Shown: positions 12,356-24,472, numbered from the stretch's first letter. The stretch is 64,000 nucleotides of DNA from Cephalotus follicularis (GCA_001972305.1 BDDD01000716.1:1-64000); one strand, 5' to 3'. The notes: generated from the sequence alone by a model not told the origin. A program made the numbers and translations.

Positions 12356-13010
12356 TGTCACACCCCGCTTCGTTAACAACATATAAGTCATGGAAATCTA
12401 ACACAGATGTTCAGCTTATAAAAACACGATAAAATTTAAAACTTTAATACCAACAACATTTGCAGAAGCATTTAATAATAAGTCGAATAGTCAAATAAAT
12501 CACGCGTCCCATACCACATGATGTCAACATTTAAAATCACTATGTCATTGTCAAATGCCCTCAAACGGGGTGTGATCAAATACTCGATCAACATCACTAG
12601 TACATCAATACATTAATCCGAAATAACACATGTCTCAATACATTGTTTAAACATTTATTTAAACAATAAAACTCCGTCTCCCCACAGATTCGCCGCGTAC
12701 GGTCTATATCTCCATCACTGCATCAATCTGCAATAGTAGGGGGTTAGCCTTTGTCCTCACTCGGCGAAATCATAAGCGTAATTCAAGGTCAGTGATAATG
12801 AATGTCATGAAATGAATGCACTCATGATGCAATACATAATATACCATAATACATATATACATATGTATATGTATCTATTCCAAAGGCACATCCATGCCAA
12901 GTGGCTACAATCACCAATCCAACAGTCATGTCCTGGAGGACCAATGCAATCAATCCAGTCAATCCAATCAATCCGTTGTTTCTTGCACAAAGGTCAAACA
13001 AACAGTGTTT

Positions 13011-13212
13011 GTGGGTGTCCCTAGCCATCTCCTAGCCCCTAGGCGCACAATCCTGCCCCTAGTCCTCATGACACCTCCGTCAAGGAACTAGCGCAGCATC
13101 AATCCGATCAGTGTGGGTGTCCCTAGCCAACTCCTGGCCCCTAGGCACACAATCCCGTCCCTAGTCCTCATGACACCTCCGTCACGGAACTAGCGCAACA
13201 TCAATCCAATCA
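13011..13212 (-). repeat. Two-copy tandem repeat, period about 102 bp, in the solo LTR
   Basis: Units start at 13011 and 13113 (GTGGGTGTCCCTAGCCA...). They are nearly identical and include TCATGACACCTCCGTCA and GGAACTAGCGCA. A local duplication; no coding or regulatory meaning is apparent. Confidence 0.8.
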
Positions 13213-13526
13213 CAAACATCAATCAACCAATCCAAGATCAATCCAAAATCAAACCGTTTCCAAGTAGTTTATAGGTTACAAAATACTGGAAATATTACAT
13301 ATATTCAAATGTAATCCATCTTCAAAACCATGTTTCAATCCCTTGGAAAAAGACACACATTTATCAAAATATATGCTTCCATTTCAAATAATGATTGTAT
13401 AAAATCATGTACGCATTTCTAAAATGAATAAAACACTTTAGACATCAATCACATTCAGTTAACAATCTATTCCATATCAAAATTCAATGCAAGGATATGC
13501 TCAAAGTGTAGGTTAGTCCCTAACCA

Positions 13527-13835
13527 GTCGGCTGTCCCCTCTTGACAGTCGACTGTTTTCTTTGGACAGCTGGCTGTCCTTATCCTGGCAGTCGGCTGCC
13601 TCCATCAACAGTCAGCTGTCTCCTCTTGACAGTCGGCTGTTCTCCTCATCCAGTCGGCTGCCCTCTCTTGGTAGTCGACTACTCAACCTTTTGCAGGTAA
13701 TTTCTATTAAACGTATGAACAGTCGACTGGTTCTTATGTCCAGTCGGCTGTTTCTCATTTAGTAGTCGGCTGTTCACATTGAACAGCCGACTACTCCAGC
13801 TCGCCAGTCGGCTGCCCGCCTAGGGAGTCGACTGG
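13527..13835. repeat. Cluster of CAGTCGACTG-type palindromes
   Basis: Fourteen ten-base copies of CAGTCGGCTG, CAGTCGACTG or close variants in about 310 bp, spaced 15-40 bp apart. In LTR sense they lie downstream of the donor-like site. A smaller cluster of the same type lies at 14375-14507. Confidence 0.9.
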
Positions 13836-14649
13836 ATTTACACCAGTAGGCAAAACAATAGTTAAAACACATGCAATTCTCAACCAATCCAACTCAATTC
13901 CGAGCATTCAGCAACAATAACATAAGTTCATGCTCATATAACAATCTATTGCATGCATTTCACCCATTAACATCCATTATAACGGAACTTAAATCACAAT
14001 TATGAGATTTACCCCTACCTTAGAATTCCAAGTTAGGAATTTCAATCCACCTCTTCAAGTTCCAATTCGAGTTTCCAAGCCTCCGAATTCGTCCGGCAAC
14101 CTCACTGGGTCCGGTTCTCCCGCTGGTTCAAGCCTCCAAGCTTCCGATCCAAAGTATGGAGCAATTTGGGTTAACTCCACTCACTCACAAACTCTCCCTT
14201 TCTTTTCCTCTCTTGAAAAGCTGATGGAATGAGGGGAGGAAGTGTGGTTTTATGGAATTTTCGTGCCCCCCCTCCTCACAAGCCGACATTATTACAAGCC
14301 CTTGTCCCCTCTCCCATCTCCTCTGCCAAAAGACAGACTGCCAACACGTTTTTATCTAACATAACCCCTGGCAGTTGACTGCCTTGTGTTGGCAGTCGGC
14401 TGTCTCTGCCGACACCTCTTCCAGCCGGCTGTCTCCCACAGCAGTTGGCTGGTTCCGCACAAGGGGTCCAGTCGACTGTCCCTCTTGGGCAGTCGGCTGC
14501 CCCCCCTGTTTCAGCACTTCTACACAGTTTAACTTCTAATCAAACACCAACATTACAAGGTGGCACAAGTCATAGTTCTCATTAATTAAATGCATAAAGC
14601 ATTGAAAACTACAACATTACATTAATAATCCCACGGGCGTTACATTGAA

Positions 14650-15264
14650 GGAGTCATAGAAACCATTCAAAGAATGAGACACCAAAATCTACTCAACAAT
14701 TTTAAGGTAATTCAAGATTTCCTCAGATACATTCTTTCAAATCCCGTTCAATTTCCAAAAATTTCCGCTACCCACTTATCTTACTATGTTCCAAATAACC
14801 AACAAATAGAGTGCCCTGAATTATTAGACACTTGTAAAAATGTACCATTAGAGCATTATTCTTGCATATGCCATTTGGCATATATAATTTACACAGCCTG
14901 TTGGGATCTATCAGAACCCAAAGAATATATTTTCGAGAACAAAACAATTACTCCACAATTCCTCATGGACCATGGAATGCTTCAACAAATCATTTTCACC
15001 GATTCTAGCCATTTCCAAAATTTCGGAAGAAAACTAGCAACTATTGGATCAGACTTGATGTTTTGAGGATTTCAAAGCATCCAGGCAACAATTACATCCA
15101 CACCTTCAGAATTCATCCATGGCATAAAACCTGCCAGACATCTAATACAACTTCAAGGGTTCAACCGAATCCCACAACTACTCAAAATGGGACTATGGGA
15201 TTGTTCCCATCCTCTCCAAACCCAAATTCGCCATTGGAAAGCAAAAACAATTGCTACCAACTGA
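14650..15264 (+). pseudogene. Endogenous caulimovirid coding remnant, function not recognised
   Basis: The frame of 11186-12355 resumes here once the solo LTR and one copy of its target duplication are removed. It is open to TGA 15064-15066, and the same frame continues with protein-like sequence to TGA 15262-15264. It is hydrophilic with an aromatic/cysteine-rich middle (CKNV, CICH, CWDL). I recognise no domain. Its place between RT and the promoter-like region makes it the 3'-proximal viral coding region. It may be a polyprotein C-terminus or a separate ORF. Confidence 0.6.
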
Positions 15265-15732
15265 AACCATTACTACCTTCCTTTTAATTATAGACTTATT
15301 GTTGAAGATCAAATCCAAAAAATCTATTCAATTCAAACCCAAATTCATATCAGTTTCAAAGACCAAACAGATTGTGATCCATGAATAAATTCTTATAAAA
15401 AAGATATGTTTGAAAACACAGACTATAAGAAAACTCTCAAAAAATAGAACCCTCAATCAATGGATGATAAATTAAGAAAACTCACCAGACAAGGGACAAC
15501 ACACTCACAAACAATTCTACAACAATTCCACTTTGAAGACAAGACAAAAAACTATTCAACAAACAATGAAAGCAAGCTATAGCAACACCACTAGACAAGA
15601 AACTATTCAACAACAGTGAAAGCAAGCTACAACAACTCCACTTCAACAAACTTTGAAGAAAAAACAAGAACAGTGATTCCACTCACCAAAGATGACATCA
15701 TCCAATACATCATACTCCACTCACGAAGGCCT
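15265..15732 (+). other. Non-coding viral relic upstream of the promoter-like region
   Basis: A-rich sequence with many stops and a two-copy repeat around AAACTATTCAACAA...AAGCAAGCTA (about 15547 and 15600). GATGACATCATCC near 15689-15701 resembles a bZIP-type (TGACG/ATGACATCAT) activator site. No gene is seen. Confidence 0.5.
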
Positions 15733-16231
15733 ACATAAAGAAGCCTCCTTCATACATTCAACCAGGGACATTCAAACAGAGTGAACCCTTCACATATTCA
15801 AGAGGAGTGAAGTTTTTGGATAACAAGTTTTTAGCTAGGAATTAGAAGTTTTCCTTCCAAGTTTTGGCTTGGAGACTTTTCATTCCCAAGTTTCTTACTT
15901 CAAAACAAATTCTTCTCAAACCATTTTCCCAAAACCAAAATCCCATTTTAGTATTCCTTCTCTAGTTGTAAACACTTAGAGCCTGAGTGTAAACACTTGA
16001 GTTTATATAAAGAAGCCTCCTTCACACATTCAAGCGGGGACATTCAAACAGAGTGAATCCTTCACATATTCAAGAAGAGTGAAGTTTTTGGATAACAAGT
16101 TTTTAGCTAGGAATTAGAAGTTTTCCTTCCAGGTTTTGGCTTGGAGACTTTTCTTTCCCAAGTTTCTTACTTCAAAACAAATTCTTCTCAAACCATTTTC
16201 CCTAAACCAAAATCCCATTTTAGTATTCCTC
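15733..16231 (+). promoter_or_regulatory. Duplicated pararetroviral promoter/leader start
   Basis: Two copies of about 226 bp, offset by 272 bp (15733-15959 and 16005-16231). Each opens with a TATA-like box (TACATAAAG at 15732-15740, TATATAAAG at 16004-16012) followed by AAGCCTCCTTCA and GGGACATTCAAACAGAGTG. The arrangement resembles the full-length-RNA promoter of caulimovirids: TATA box, short C/T-rich start region, then a long leader. The 46-bp spacer holds TGTAAACACTT twice. Activity was inferred from layout only. Confidence 0.5.
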
Positions 16232-16634
16232 TTTAGACAATGAATAAATATTTTCATCGTTAATTGTTTCTGTAAGAGAATACTTATTCTCTTTACCTTT
16301 TAATGGTATATTTCCTTCTTCAAAATGATTTTTACTTTCTAAATATTTATCTTGTAAAATTTTTTCTTCTTCAAAATCTTTTTCTTTTTTGTCATGTTGT
16401 TGACTAATATAAATTGGTAAATAGTCAAAAAACATCAGTTGATATGGAAAAGGTACCACACTACCTAGTGGTGAACCGCCTGCTAGATGGATCTTTTCAA
16501 TACTGAAAGTAAATAACTAAATATAAGTTTAAATTACCACTCTGTCAGGCGGTACAACCAACCTTATAGATGGATCTTAAATAAAATTGATTAATGAAAT
16601 ACTGGAATGAAAATTAACTTCCTCCACACTGTCG
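16216..16634 (-). pseudogene. Inverted caulimovirid segment with an N-terminal ORF fragment
   Basis: The minus-strand frame 16459-16220 encodes a charged, glutamate/lysine-rich stretch (for example DFEEEKILQDKYLES). The same segment is present in the right-hand viral copy, plus-strand coordinates 33108-33755, on the same strand. It follows the leader in native order, so it is probably the start of a viral ORF. Here it is joined to promoter sequence in the wrong orientation at about 16231. The product is not identified. Confidence 0.6.
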
Positions 16635-16976
16635 AGTGTAAACACTTGAGTTATAACCATCCTCTAATATTAGTAATTGTAACCGTCCTCCAGTATTCAA
16701 GAATTCTAGAATTATAATCACTCCAACCACTTTGTAAGTACTATGATTATTTCATGCAAGTATTGAAAGAATTTCATGATTACTATTCATTAAGTTTTCA
16801 CTATTCATTATTCATTGAGTTTTTTACTATTAATTGAGTTTGCTAGTCACTATTCATTTAGTTTATTATTCACTATTCATTGAGTTTTCAACTATTTATA
16901 CAACTATTTAACTATTTTATTTAACTTATCCATCAACATGATCGGTATAACTGTCTGACAGTGTGGAGAAAGTTAA
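16635..16976 (+). other. Caulimovirid leader-like segment
   Basis: Reverse complement of about 33742-34095. It is AT-rich, with a short repeated motif (ATTCATTGAGTTT). It is bounded on both sides by complementary copies of ACTTTCTCCACACTGTC (16616-16632 and 16958-16975). No coding frame. It is consistent with the structured leader between viral promoter and first ORF. Confidence 0.6.
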
Positions 16977-18122
16977 TGTAATAACCGCAACTTCAATTAA
17001 TGTATATTGATCCAATTTTGAAATAAAATATACATTTTAATTGAGTTATTTGTCCAATTATACTAATTTCTATGATTGGTAAATGTTTGGGGTGAATTGA
17101 TATACAATTGGTGATGTATCAAAGATTGGAAAACCCTAATCTAGCCCAACCAGCCGACTGTCACAGGGCAACAGTAGACTGTTGGCTACGTGTGGAAGGC
17201 AGTCGACTGCCCACTAAATCCAGTCGACTGGATTGCTCAAGGACAGGTTCATGGCATGTACAGGGACAAGAATGACAGGTGGATTTTGGACACATGTGCC
17301 TCACCACCTACCAGAACATGCAAAAGGGGAATGTTGCATGTTCTCTGCAGATCAACAACCTGCAAATTAATAAATTATGAGAGAAAGTGGAAGTGAGGTG
17401 TGCATGTGATGGAAAAGAAGAAGAAAAATGTGAGTGCATGTGAGTAGGTAGGAATCTGACAAAATTATAAGCCTTTGAGACTTAGATCAGCTAATTGAAT
17501 GGTGTTTGAGTGTTAGAAACACAGAGTGAAGTGAGAGTTGCTAAGGATTATTGAAGGCTTGCATTGAAGAGGTTAGAAAGCTCAAAAAGGAGGACCTTGA
17601 GGCCTTAGACTCTTGGTAAGTCCTTGATCCGAATTCTTTGTTGTTATGTTGATAAAATGTGATTAAGAATGATAAATATCTTCTGTTAATGAATTAGAAT
17701 CAACAATTCTTAGAATCGAAATGGAAGTAGTAAGAGGATCAAATGTAAATAGTGATTATAGCCTCTAAAGTGGATTTTAATTGTTGTTAGTGATAGGATA
17801 CATGCTTAATGGTTCCTAAGTACGTATACCTACTATTGAAACATGAAAATCAGTAGATGGATTGAGTAAGTTATTTGGAATATGGAAAGTGCTTTAAATG
17901 GAACTAGAGACTTAAGAATCCTAGAAATTCTTGATGCAACTAGATAAAGATTATAGTAATTGATTAGTATATATATACATACTGATTCCATGTATATATC
18001 TTCTGTCAAACAAGTTAAAAGTCAATGAATCTTAGATTGAATGGTACTTGACATGGAATTCAAAGTGGAAATCGGAAATGGAAGGTTAAGACTTAAATGG
18101 ATTAATGATTGACCATTGTTAG
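16977..18122 (+). repeat. 5' LTR of A2, first part
   Basis: Begins at TGTAATAACC and aligns with the sense start of the A1 LTRs. It contains a CAGTCGACTG cluster (17151-17233) and a donor-like TTG/GTAAGTCC near 17615, also present in A1. It is interrupted at 18122 by the copia insertion; GTTAG 18118-18122 is the target duplication. Confidence 0.93.
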
Positions 18123-19381
18123 TGTTGACTATTTAGTCTCAATCCTTGTTTTGATGATAACATATTTGCATTTAACAAATCTACTTGATGTGCAAGGAAT
18201 TACAATACAAGTACCAAAGTAAAAATACCATCTGCACAAAAGACATTGATCTCCAAGGAATGAAGTCGACGTCCGCAAAGAAAGACATCGACGCCTTCCA
18301 AGAAGACATCGACGTTTTTCATGCCTAAAGTTACAGGACAATTACACACAAAGACATCGACTTCCAAAGGCAAAAACATCGATGTCCGTACTAAAAGACG
18401 TCGACTCCTAACTCAAAGACATCGACGTCTTTGGGTACCAAAGTTACAGAACTTTCTCAAGCAATGACATCGACTTCTAAGGACAAAGACATCGACGTCC
18501 GTACTAAAGACATCGACGTCTTTCAGTGGACATCGACGTCTTAGTAGAGAAATCTGGATTTTCCAGAAATTACATCGACTCCCACAAATGAAGTCGACGA
18601 CATACTCAAAGTGTCATTCCTGTTGATTACCCAGAAAAGACATCGACGCCTTCTGAAAAGAAGTCGACGCCTTTTCAAACAGACAAAAACCGGGAAACAT
18701 GGAACGGCTACTTCCAGCACTACAACGGCTATATGCTACAAAGACATCGACGCCTTTCTGAAAGAAGTCGACGTCTTTGCACCAGCAGACAATAAAATCA
18801 AAGATTGCAGCTACCACTTTTTTAATCAAAAGTCTCCACAATTCAAGCAACGGCTACAAAACTTTTATGGCTATAAAAGGGAGACTAAAGCCTCTGAGAA
18901 CAAGAAGAACAACAAGTGCAAAACATCATCAAGCAAACAAAACATACAAAAGATCAAATTACATTCAAAGAGCTTTTCTTGTCATATTTTAAGCTATTAT
19001 CTTGTTCTCACTAAACTGAGCTAGTATCTTGTAATATCCAACCTGTGAGAGGTTTAGCTACAAACACTTCATTTTATACCTCAATTGTAATAGGGGAGTG
19101 AACCCTAGTGAACTTGGGGAGTGAACCCAAAGAAAGTTGTAAGTGATTGAGGTCAATCACAAAGGTGTACCGAATAGCACCCGCAATTTTATTCGGAGAA
19201 TTAGTGGAAACTCAAGGAGGTCCTTGGGAAAAGTGGACGTAGGCAAGAGTTTGTCCGAACCACTCTAAACTAGTGTTTGCATATCTCTTAACTCTATCTC
19301 TCTACGTTTTTGTTTATATTGAGATTGCTTATTGTTTTAGTTCATTACGAAAAAGTCTAGATTATTTTTAAAACTACAGAA
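18123..19381 (+). repeat. Copia 5' LTR, nearly complete, with dense TCGAC motifs
   Basis: Starts TGTTGACTATTTAGTCTC. At least 17 copies of a GACATCGACGTC/GAAGTCGAC-type motif occur in 18266-18790. AGGGGAGTGAACCC and the segment before ATTCGGAGAA recur in the LTRs at 24473 and 60098. It fuses at 19381 to RT coding sequence, so the LTR tail, primer site, gag and integrase are missing here. Confidence 0.88.
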
Positions 19382-20539
19382 GTATATGTGGAACAACCTC
19401 CCGGCTTTGAAAACCCCCACCATCCTAATTATGTTTTTAAGCTTTCAAAAGCTTTATATGGTTTAAAACAAGCTCCTAGAGCTTGGTATGAAAAGCTTAG
19501 TGGATATTTAATTGAAAATGGTTTTAAAAGAGGCACTATTGACATCACTCTTTTTACAAAATCTTTCAAAAATGAAATTTTGATTGTACAAGTGTATGTA
19601 GATGATATTATTTTCGGATCCACTAACCAAAAATTGTGCAAGAACTTTGCTAAGATTATGCAGGTGGAATTCGAGATAAGCATGATGGGCGAGCTCAATT
19701 ATTTCCTCGGATTACAAGTCAAACAATTGGAGGAAGGCATCTTCATCAATCAAGCTAAGTATGTCAAAGACTTACTTAAGAGATTTGGGATGGAGAGTGC
19801 TAAAAAGAGCAAGACACCCATGAGCACCACAACAAAGCTTGACAAAGATGAGCAAGGTAAGTCAATCGATCAAAAACTCTATAGGAGTATGATAGGATCT
19901 TTGCTCTATTTAACGGCAAGTAGGCCGGATATTTTGTTTAGTGTTTGTTTGTGTGCTAGATTCCAAGCATGTCCAAAAGAATCACACTTGCATGCCGTTA
20001 AACGTATTTTTAAGTATTTAGCATATACACCGACTTTAGGATTATGGTATCCTAGGAAATCAACATTTGACCTTCACACCTACTCCGATGCCAATTTCGG
20101 AGGATATAAGGTGGATAGGAAAAGCACAAGTGGTACTTGTCAATTCTTAGGAAATATGCTCATTTCTTGGTTTCGCAAGAAACAAAATTCAGTAGCTCTT
20201 TCAACTACTGAAGCTGAATATATTGCTGCAGGTAGTTGTTGCGCACAAGTAATGTGGATGAAGCAACAACTCCTTGACTATGGTTTTACTTTTGAAAAAG
20301 TACCAATTAGGTGTGATAACACTAGTGCTATTTGCTTAGGGAAAAATCCCGTACATCACTCCAGAACCAAGCACATAGACATTAGATATCATTTCATCAA
20401 AGACCACATTGAAAAAGGAGACATAGAACTAGTTTTTGTCCCAACCGAAGAACAAGTCGCGGATATTTTCACTAAACCCTTAGATGAGAACACATTCTCT
20501 AAGTTTAGAGGAGAATTAGGTTTATGTGAAATTGAATGA
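19382..20539 (+). pseudogene. Ty1/copia reverse transcriptase and RNase H
   Basis: Open for about 384 residues, entering from the LTR junction with EVYVEQPPGFE, so there is no native start. RT motifs: ALYGLKQAPRAWYE (about 22-35) and catalytic YVDD (70-73 from 19388). RNase H: TYSDANFGG, DRKSTSG, ALSTTEAEYIA, and the typical end RTKHIDIRYHFI...FTKPLD. The N-terminal RT with the first catalytic aspartate is absent, so it is inactive despite a clean frame. It is followed by about 440 bp before the extra ORF. Confidence 0.93.
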
Positions 20540-20979
20540 TGTTTTTGATGTTTATATGATATGTTTGATTGATGCATACCTGATATGATGTTTGATTTTC
20601 TGTGTTTATTATGTTTTTGGATGACTTTTCTGGTATTTTTTGCAAAACGCGTCGACTACTTTTATGGGAATTTTTATGCCTTGCTTAAATCACGTCGACT
20701 TCTTTTCTGGAAAAATCCTGGCGTTTGAAAATGACATCGACTCTTTTCCAAAAACCGTCGACTCCTTTTATTTTATTAAAACATCTCGACTATTTTTAAA
20801 CCACGTCGATGCTCTCTTAAAACGCACCGTTTTTAAAGTCACTTTTAAAAATCGCGTAGACTCCTTCTTGAATCACGTCGACGTCTTTGTGCCAGAAATC
20901 GACTTCTTCATAAAAAGTCGATCTAAAGCTCATTCTCTCATTTTTCCCTCTTTCTGAGTTTTTCAAAAAAAAAATTTGA
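20540..20979 (+). repeat. Spacer with TCGAC motifs between RNase H and the extra ORF
   Basis: Non-coding. It holds about ten degenerate CGTCGACT/ACATCGACT motifs (20649-20912) at spacings of 20-40 bp, an A-run and the context of ATG 20980. Such motifs therefore occur outside the LTR in this element. Confidence 0.7.
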
Positions 20980-22024
20980 ATGGCCTCCAACAATAATGAG
21001 GAATTTGCCCTCACTTCCACTGTCAAAGGAGAAAGAATCTTCTTAAATGCTAGGATTCTTGCTTCAATTTTGCATATTCCACATACCGGCATTTATGTTT
21101 TTGAACATAAGAAATGGCCGGAGGTTGAGGGTTTTCACCCTAACCACATTTTGTCTATTTTGTATCCCAACGATCCGAACGTGCATCCTAACATGGCACT
21201 AACTTCGATTGTTTGTCCGTTGATCATCGACTCCTCCACCACCTCATAGTCCATCAATTTTTACCCACCGGTGGAGGGCACGCCAAATTATCAAGAATGC
21301 AAGTGTTCCTTATGTGGGGCATTCTTTCTAGGATTGAGTATTGCTTCCCTCTTCTCATGCTTAAGACCATGGTTAGAGCCTTTCACCAAAAGAAATCTGT
21401 TTTACCCTTTGGCTCAATTCTCACCAAAGTCTTCCTACACTTTCACATCCGGCTTGATGGAGAGGTTTCCACAAAATTGAAGAAGGAAGATACCTACAAT
21501 AAGAGCACACTAAACCGGATGGGCTGGAAAAAGCAACAAGGAGTATGGACATATTGCCCTAGAGCGGATCAAGCTCCTAGGATTGCGAGAGAGGAGCAAG
21601 AGGACAACCCTCCTTGGGAACAAGATGCCCCTACACAAACTGCCCCTGCACAAATAGCCCCTGCTCCTGCACAAACAGCCCCTGCTCTTGCACAAACAGC
21701 CCCCTCCTCATCCACTTCCGACTTTGACAGAATGATGGAGGTTATGCAATCCCAGTTTGCCTCTATGCAAGCTTCTTTTGATGGTCAACTCAAGGAAATC
21801 AGGTTGCATCTCGGTCGTTTGTCAAGAGATCATCAAGTTCTTCATAAGGACTAAGAAGATGTTGATAACGGCGTTTACTACAACCTAAGGGTCATTAAGA
21901 GACGTCTTAAGAGGATCGAACGTAATCTTGCCAAAGCCAATATTTTTTATCATTGCACAGACACTTCGGGCGATGACGGTGATACATCCACCGATTCCGT
22001 TCATCCTCCTCCTGCTGAATCTTG
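20980..22024 (+). pseudogene. SIRE-like post-pol ORF, putative plant transposon protein, broken
   Basis: ATG 20980 opens a frame to 21249; a shift at about 21213-21249 carries the homology on to TAA 21852-21854. The same frame continues past this stop to 22024 with a basic helix and a D/S-rich tail. HRLLHHLIVHQFLPTGGGH and the TLNRMGWKKQQGVWTYCPR region match the intact ORF at 61875-63125 (HRAVCTHILPKAGGF, GRMGFKKHKRLGTW). The PAQTAP stretch is a short repeat. The N-terminal roughly 100 residues of the homologue are missing. I recall this as a family annotated as putative plant transposon protein; its role is unknown. Confidence 0.75.
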
Positions 22025-22672
22025 ACTGCTTGATTACTGCTGTTTCGTTACTGTTTTTGCTGCTATTTTGTTGTTGCTGTTACTGAATCATGATGTATTT
22101 TTCTTTATGAATTTCGTGTAAAAGACAATATTGTTAATGTTTGAATGATATCAATGAAATGTTAAAAATTTCAAGAAATGTTGTTCTGAATTAGTGTTTA
22201 TGTTTTAATTATGGTATTGAATGAATGAGTTTGTTGCATAAATGTGGTTTCGTTTAATTCAATTGGTTTCTAATAATTATTTGCCGATACTTTGAAAATT
22301 TTTTGCAAAATGCCTATAATCTCTCTTTTTACCCTTCCTTATATTAAGGGAGACCTAACAATTTTCTGCCTCTGTGTAGTTCTTTTTGATGCTATACAAA
22401 AAAAAGGGGGAGAATAAGCTCAAAATCTATACTTGTATCAAAAGGGGAGAACAAAAGGAAAATTTGAATGCCTAATCTCTCAAGTTAATGGTAACTTGGA
22501 GAAATGACTCACATTTTGGAGAAAATATCAAGGAAGCATATATTATGACTTATTTGAATATTGCATACTAAATAAAATTTTTGCCAAAGATATATCTATC
22601 TATTTTCACTTATGAATTTAAATTGGTATTCACTTTAATTCTTGCCTTTTTGAGCAAATTTTTGTCATCATC
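22025..22672 (+). other. Non-coding 3' region of the copia element
   Basis: AT-rich with no supported ORF. Two purine runs, AAAAAAAGGGGGAGAAT (about 22398) and AAAAGGGGAGAAC (about 22440), precede the true polypurine tract. Multiple GGGGGAG runs before the 3' LTR are usual in SIRE-like elements. Confidence 0.7.
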
Positions 22673-22686
22673 AAAAAGGGGGAGAT
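22673..22686 (+). other. Copia polypurine tract
   Basis: AAAAAGGGGGAGAT directly precedes the second LTR start TGTTGACT at 22687. The minus-strand copia has the identical tract at 61023-61036. Confidence 0.92.
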
Positions 22687-22960
22687 TGTTGACTATTTAG
22701 TCTCAATCCTTGTTTTGATGATAACATATTTGCATTTAACAAATCTACTTGATGTGCAAGGAATTACAATAGAAGTACCAAAGTAAAAATACCATCTGCA
22801 CAAAAGACATTGATCTCCCAGGAATGAAGTCGATGTCTGTACAGAAAGACATCGACGCCTTCCAAGAAGACATCGACGCCTTTCATGCCTAAAGTTACAG
22901 GACAATTACACACGAAGACATCGACTTCCAAAGGCAAAAACATCGACGTCCGTACTAAAA
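22687..22960 (+). repeat. Copia 3' LTR, left part
   Basis: Nearly identical to 18123-18396. It breaks off after CGTACTAAAA, where the 5' LTR goes on to more TCGAC motifs but this copy enters gag. Confidence 0.9.
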
Positions 22961-24472
22961 AACGATCCTAGACAACATGAAATCAAACATGGGAGAAAGC
23001 CAAAACAGCTCGAAACCCCTTTCTTCGATTGCAATAACTATAGCCATTGGAAGGCCAAGATGACTATTTTCATTCAATCCCTAGATTATAATCTTTGGGA
23101 CCTCATAGTTGATGGTCCTAATCTCCCCACCATCACACTTGAGAATGGAGAAGTTGTTTCCAAACCTAGGAATCTATATGATGACAACGATAGAAAACGT
23201 GTCCAAATAAATGCTAAGACCAAGCATATTATTATTTGTGCTATTAGCTCAAATGATTTTAATAGAATTTCATCTTGCATTTCCGCCAAGGAAATGTGGG
23301 ATAGACTTGAGGTCACCTACGAAGGGACCAACCTAGTCAAGCAGGCCAAAGTGAGCATGCTTGTTCATGAGTATGAGATGTTCACTATGAATGAGAATGA
23401 GGATATTAAATCCATGTTTTCTAGGTTCACAAATATTATTAATGCCTTACAAGCCTTGGATAAAATTTATTCTAACAGCGAAATGGTAAGAAAAATTCTG
23501 AGGTGCTTAGCAAGATCATGGATGCCAAAGGTCACCGCTATTGAGGAAGCAAATAACCTCAACGTCCTCGTATTGGAAGATCTCCTTGGGTCATTGATGA
23601 CTCACGAATTGTCAATGCAAAAGAAGGATGACGATGAAGAAAAGGAGAAGAAAAAGAAAAAGATTGTAGCTTTGAAGTCATCCCAAATCGAAGACTCTAA
23701 GGATGATGATGATGATGATGAAGAACTTGCTTTCATCACCCGGAGATTCAAGAAATTCCTTGCCGGCAAAAAGAAATTTGGTGGGAGGCCAAATAAGAAA
23801 TTCCGAAAGGGAGAAGCAAGCAAGATAGAAGAAATCATATGCTACGAATGCAATAAACCGGGGCACTACAAAAGTGATTGCCCTCACCTAAAGAAGAAGA
23901 ACTTAGTAAAGAAGAAAAAGAAAGCTATGATTACAACTTGGGATGATAGCGATGAATCAAGCTCGGATGAAGACACAAACGAGGAAGTAGCCCAAATAGC
24001 ATTGATGGCCTTGGATGATCAAGAAGAAGAAGAGAATGATGAGGTGTGCTTGAAGGCATTATCCAAGAAGACACAATGGTACTTGGATAGTGGATGCTCC
24101 AAGCATATGATGGGTGACAAGAGTCTCTTCGTTAAATATGAACCAAAAGAAGGAGGAGAAGTAACCTTCGGAGACAATGCAAAAGAAAAAATCAAAGGTG
24201 TTGGCTCCATAGGTAATCTCAAAACCTCTATTCATAATGTACTATTTGTAGATGGACTTAAGCACAATCTCTTGAGCATAAGTCAATTATGCGACAAGGA
24301 TTGTAAGGTCACTTTTGAAAAGGACCTATGCAAAGTAATAGATATAAATAGTGGTATAGTTAAGTTTATTGGACATAGGCATGGAAACGTTTACATAGTA
24401 GATATAGATGACTTAGTTAACATTAAATGCTTAGTTTCCATGAACGATGATAGTTGGATATGGCATAGAATT
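22961..24472 (+). pseudogene. Ty1/copia gag and protease block embedded in the LTR
   Basis: Coding enters from the junction without its native start (FFDCNNYSHWKAKM). Gag core: LDYNLWDLIVDG, CISAKEMWDRLE, then LLGSLMTHE. Zinc knuckle CYECNKPGHYKSDC lies at about 23841-23882, followed by an acidic D/E-rich linker and protease WYLDSGCSKHMMG with LKHNLLSISQL. It ends in the pre-integrase motif DSWIWHR at about 24470, where it fuses to LTR sequence. The frame is uninterrupted for about 500 residues, so it could be translated, but with no integrase attached. The gag type is SIRE-like. Confidence 0.9.

Larger units (their letters stand above)
12356..14644 (-). mobile_element. Solo LTR of a Ty3-type element (2289 bp)
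   Basis: Flanked by a perfect target duplication TTGAA (12351-12355 and 14645-14649). In sense it begins TGTAACGCCCGTGGG and ends GGGGTGTGACA. It has no internal region, so it is what remains after recombination between two LTRs. It contains a 102-bp tandem repeat, two TCGAC-type clusters (13527-13835 and 14375-14507), a donor-like AAG/GTAGGGG at 14018 and an acceptor-like site at 12728. Its ends and shared modules link it to the LTRs at 959, 16977 and 55361. Confidence 0.93.

Noticed and set aside
12812..13024. Small ORFs on both strands near 12805-13090
   Set aside because: All sit inside the solo LTR, overlap each other on both strands and lie at the edge of its tandem repeat; none resembles a protein.
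18611..19024. 137-codon open frame in the copia LTR
   Set aside because: Lies wholly inside the LTR, starts in the motif cluster and has no protein-like conservation; the same LTR region is not open in the related copy.
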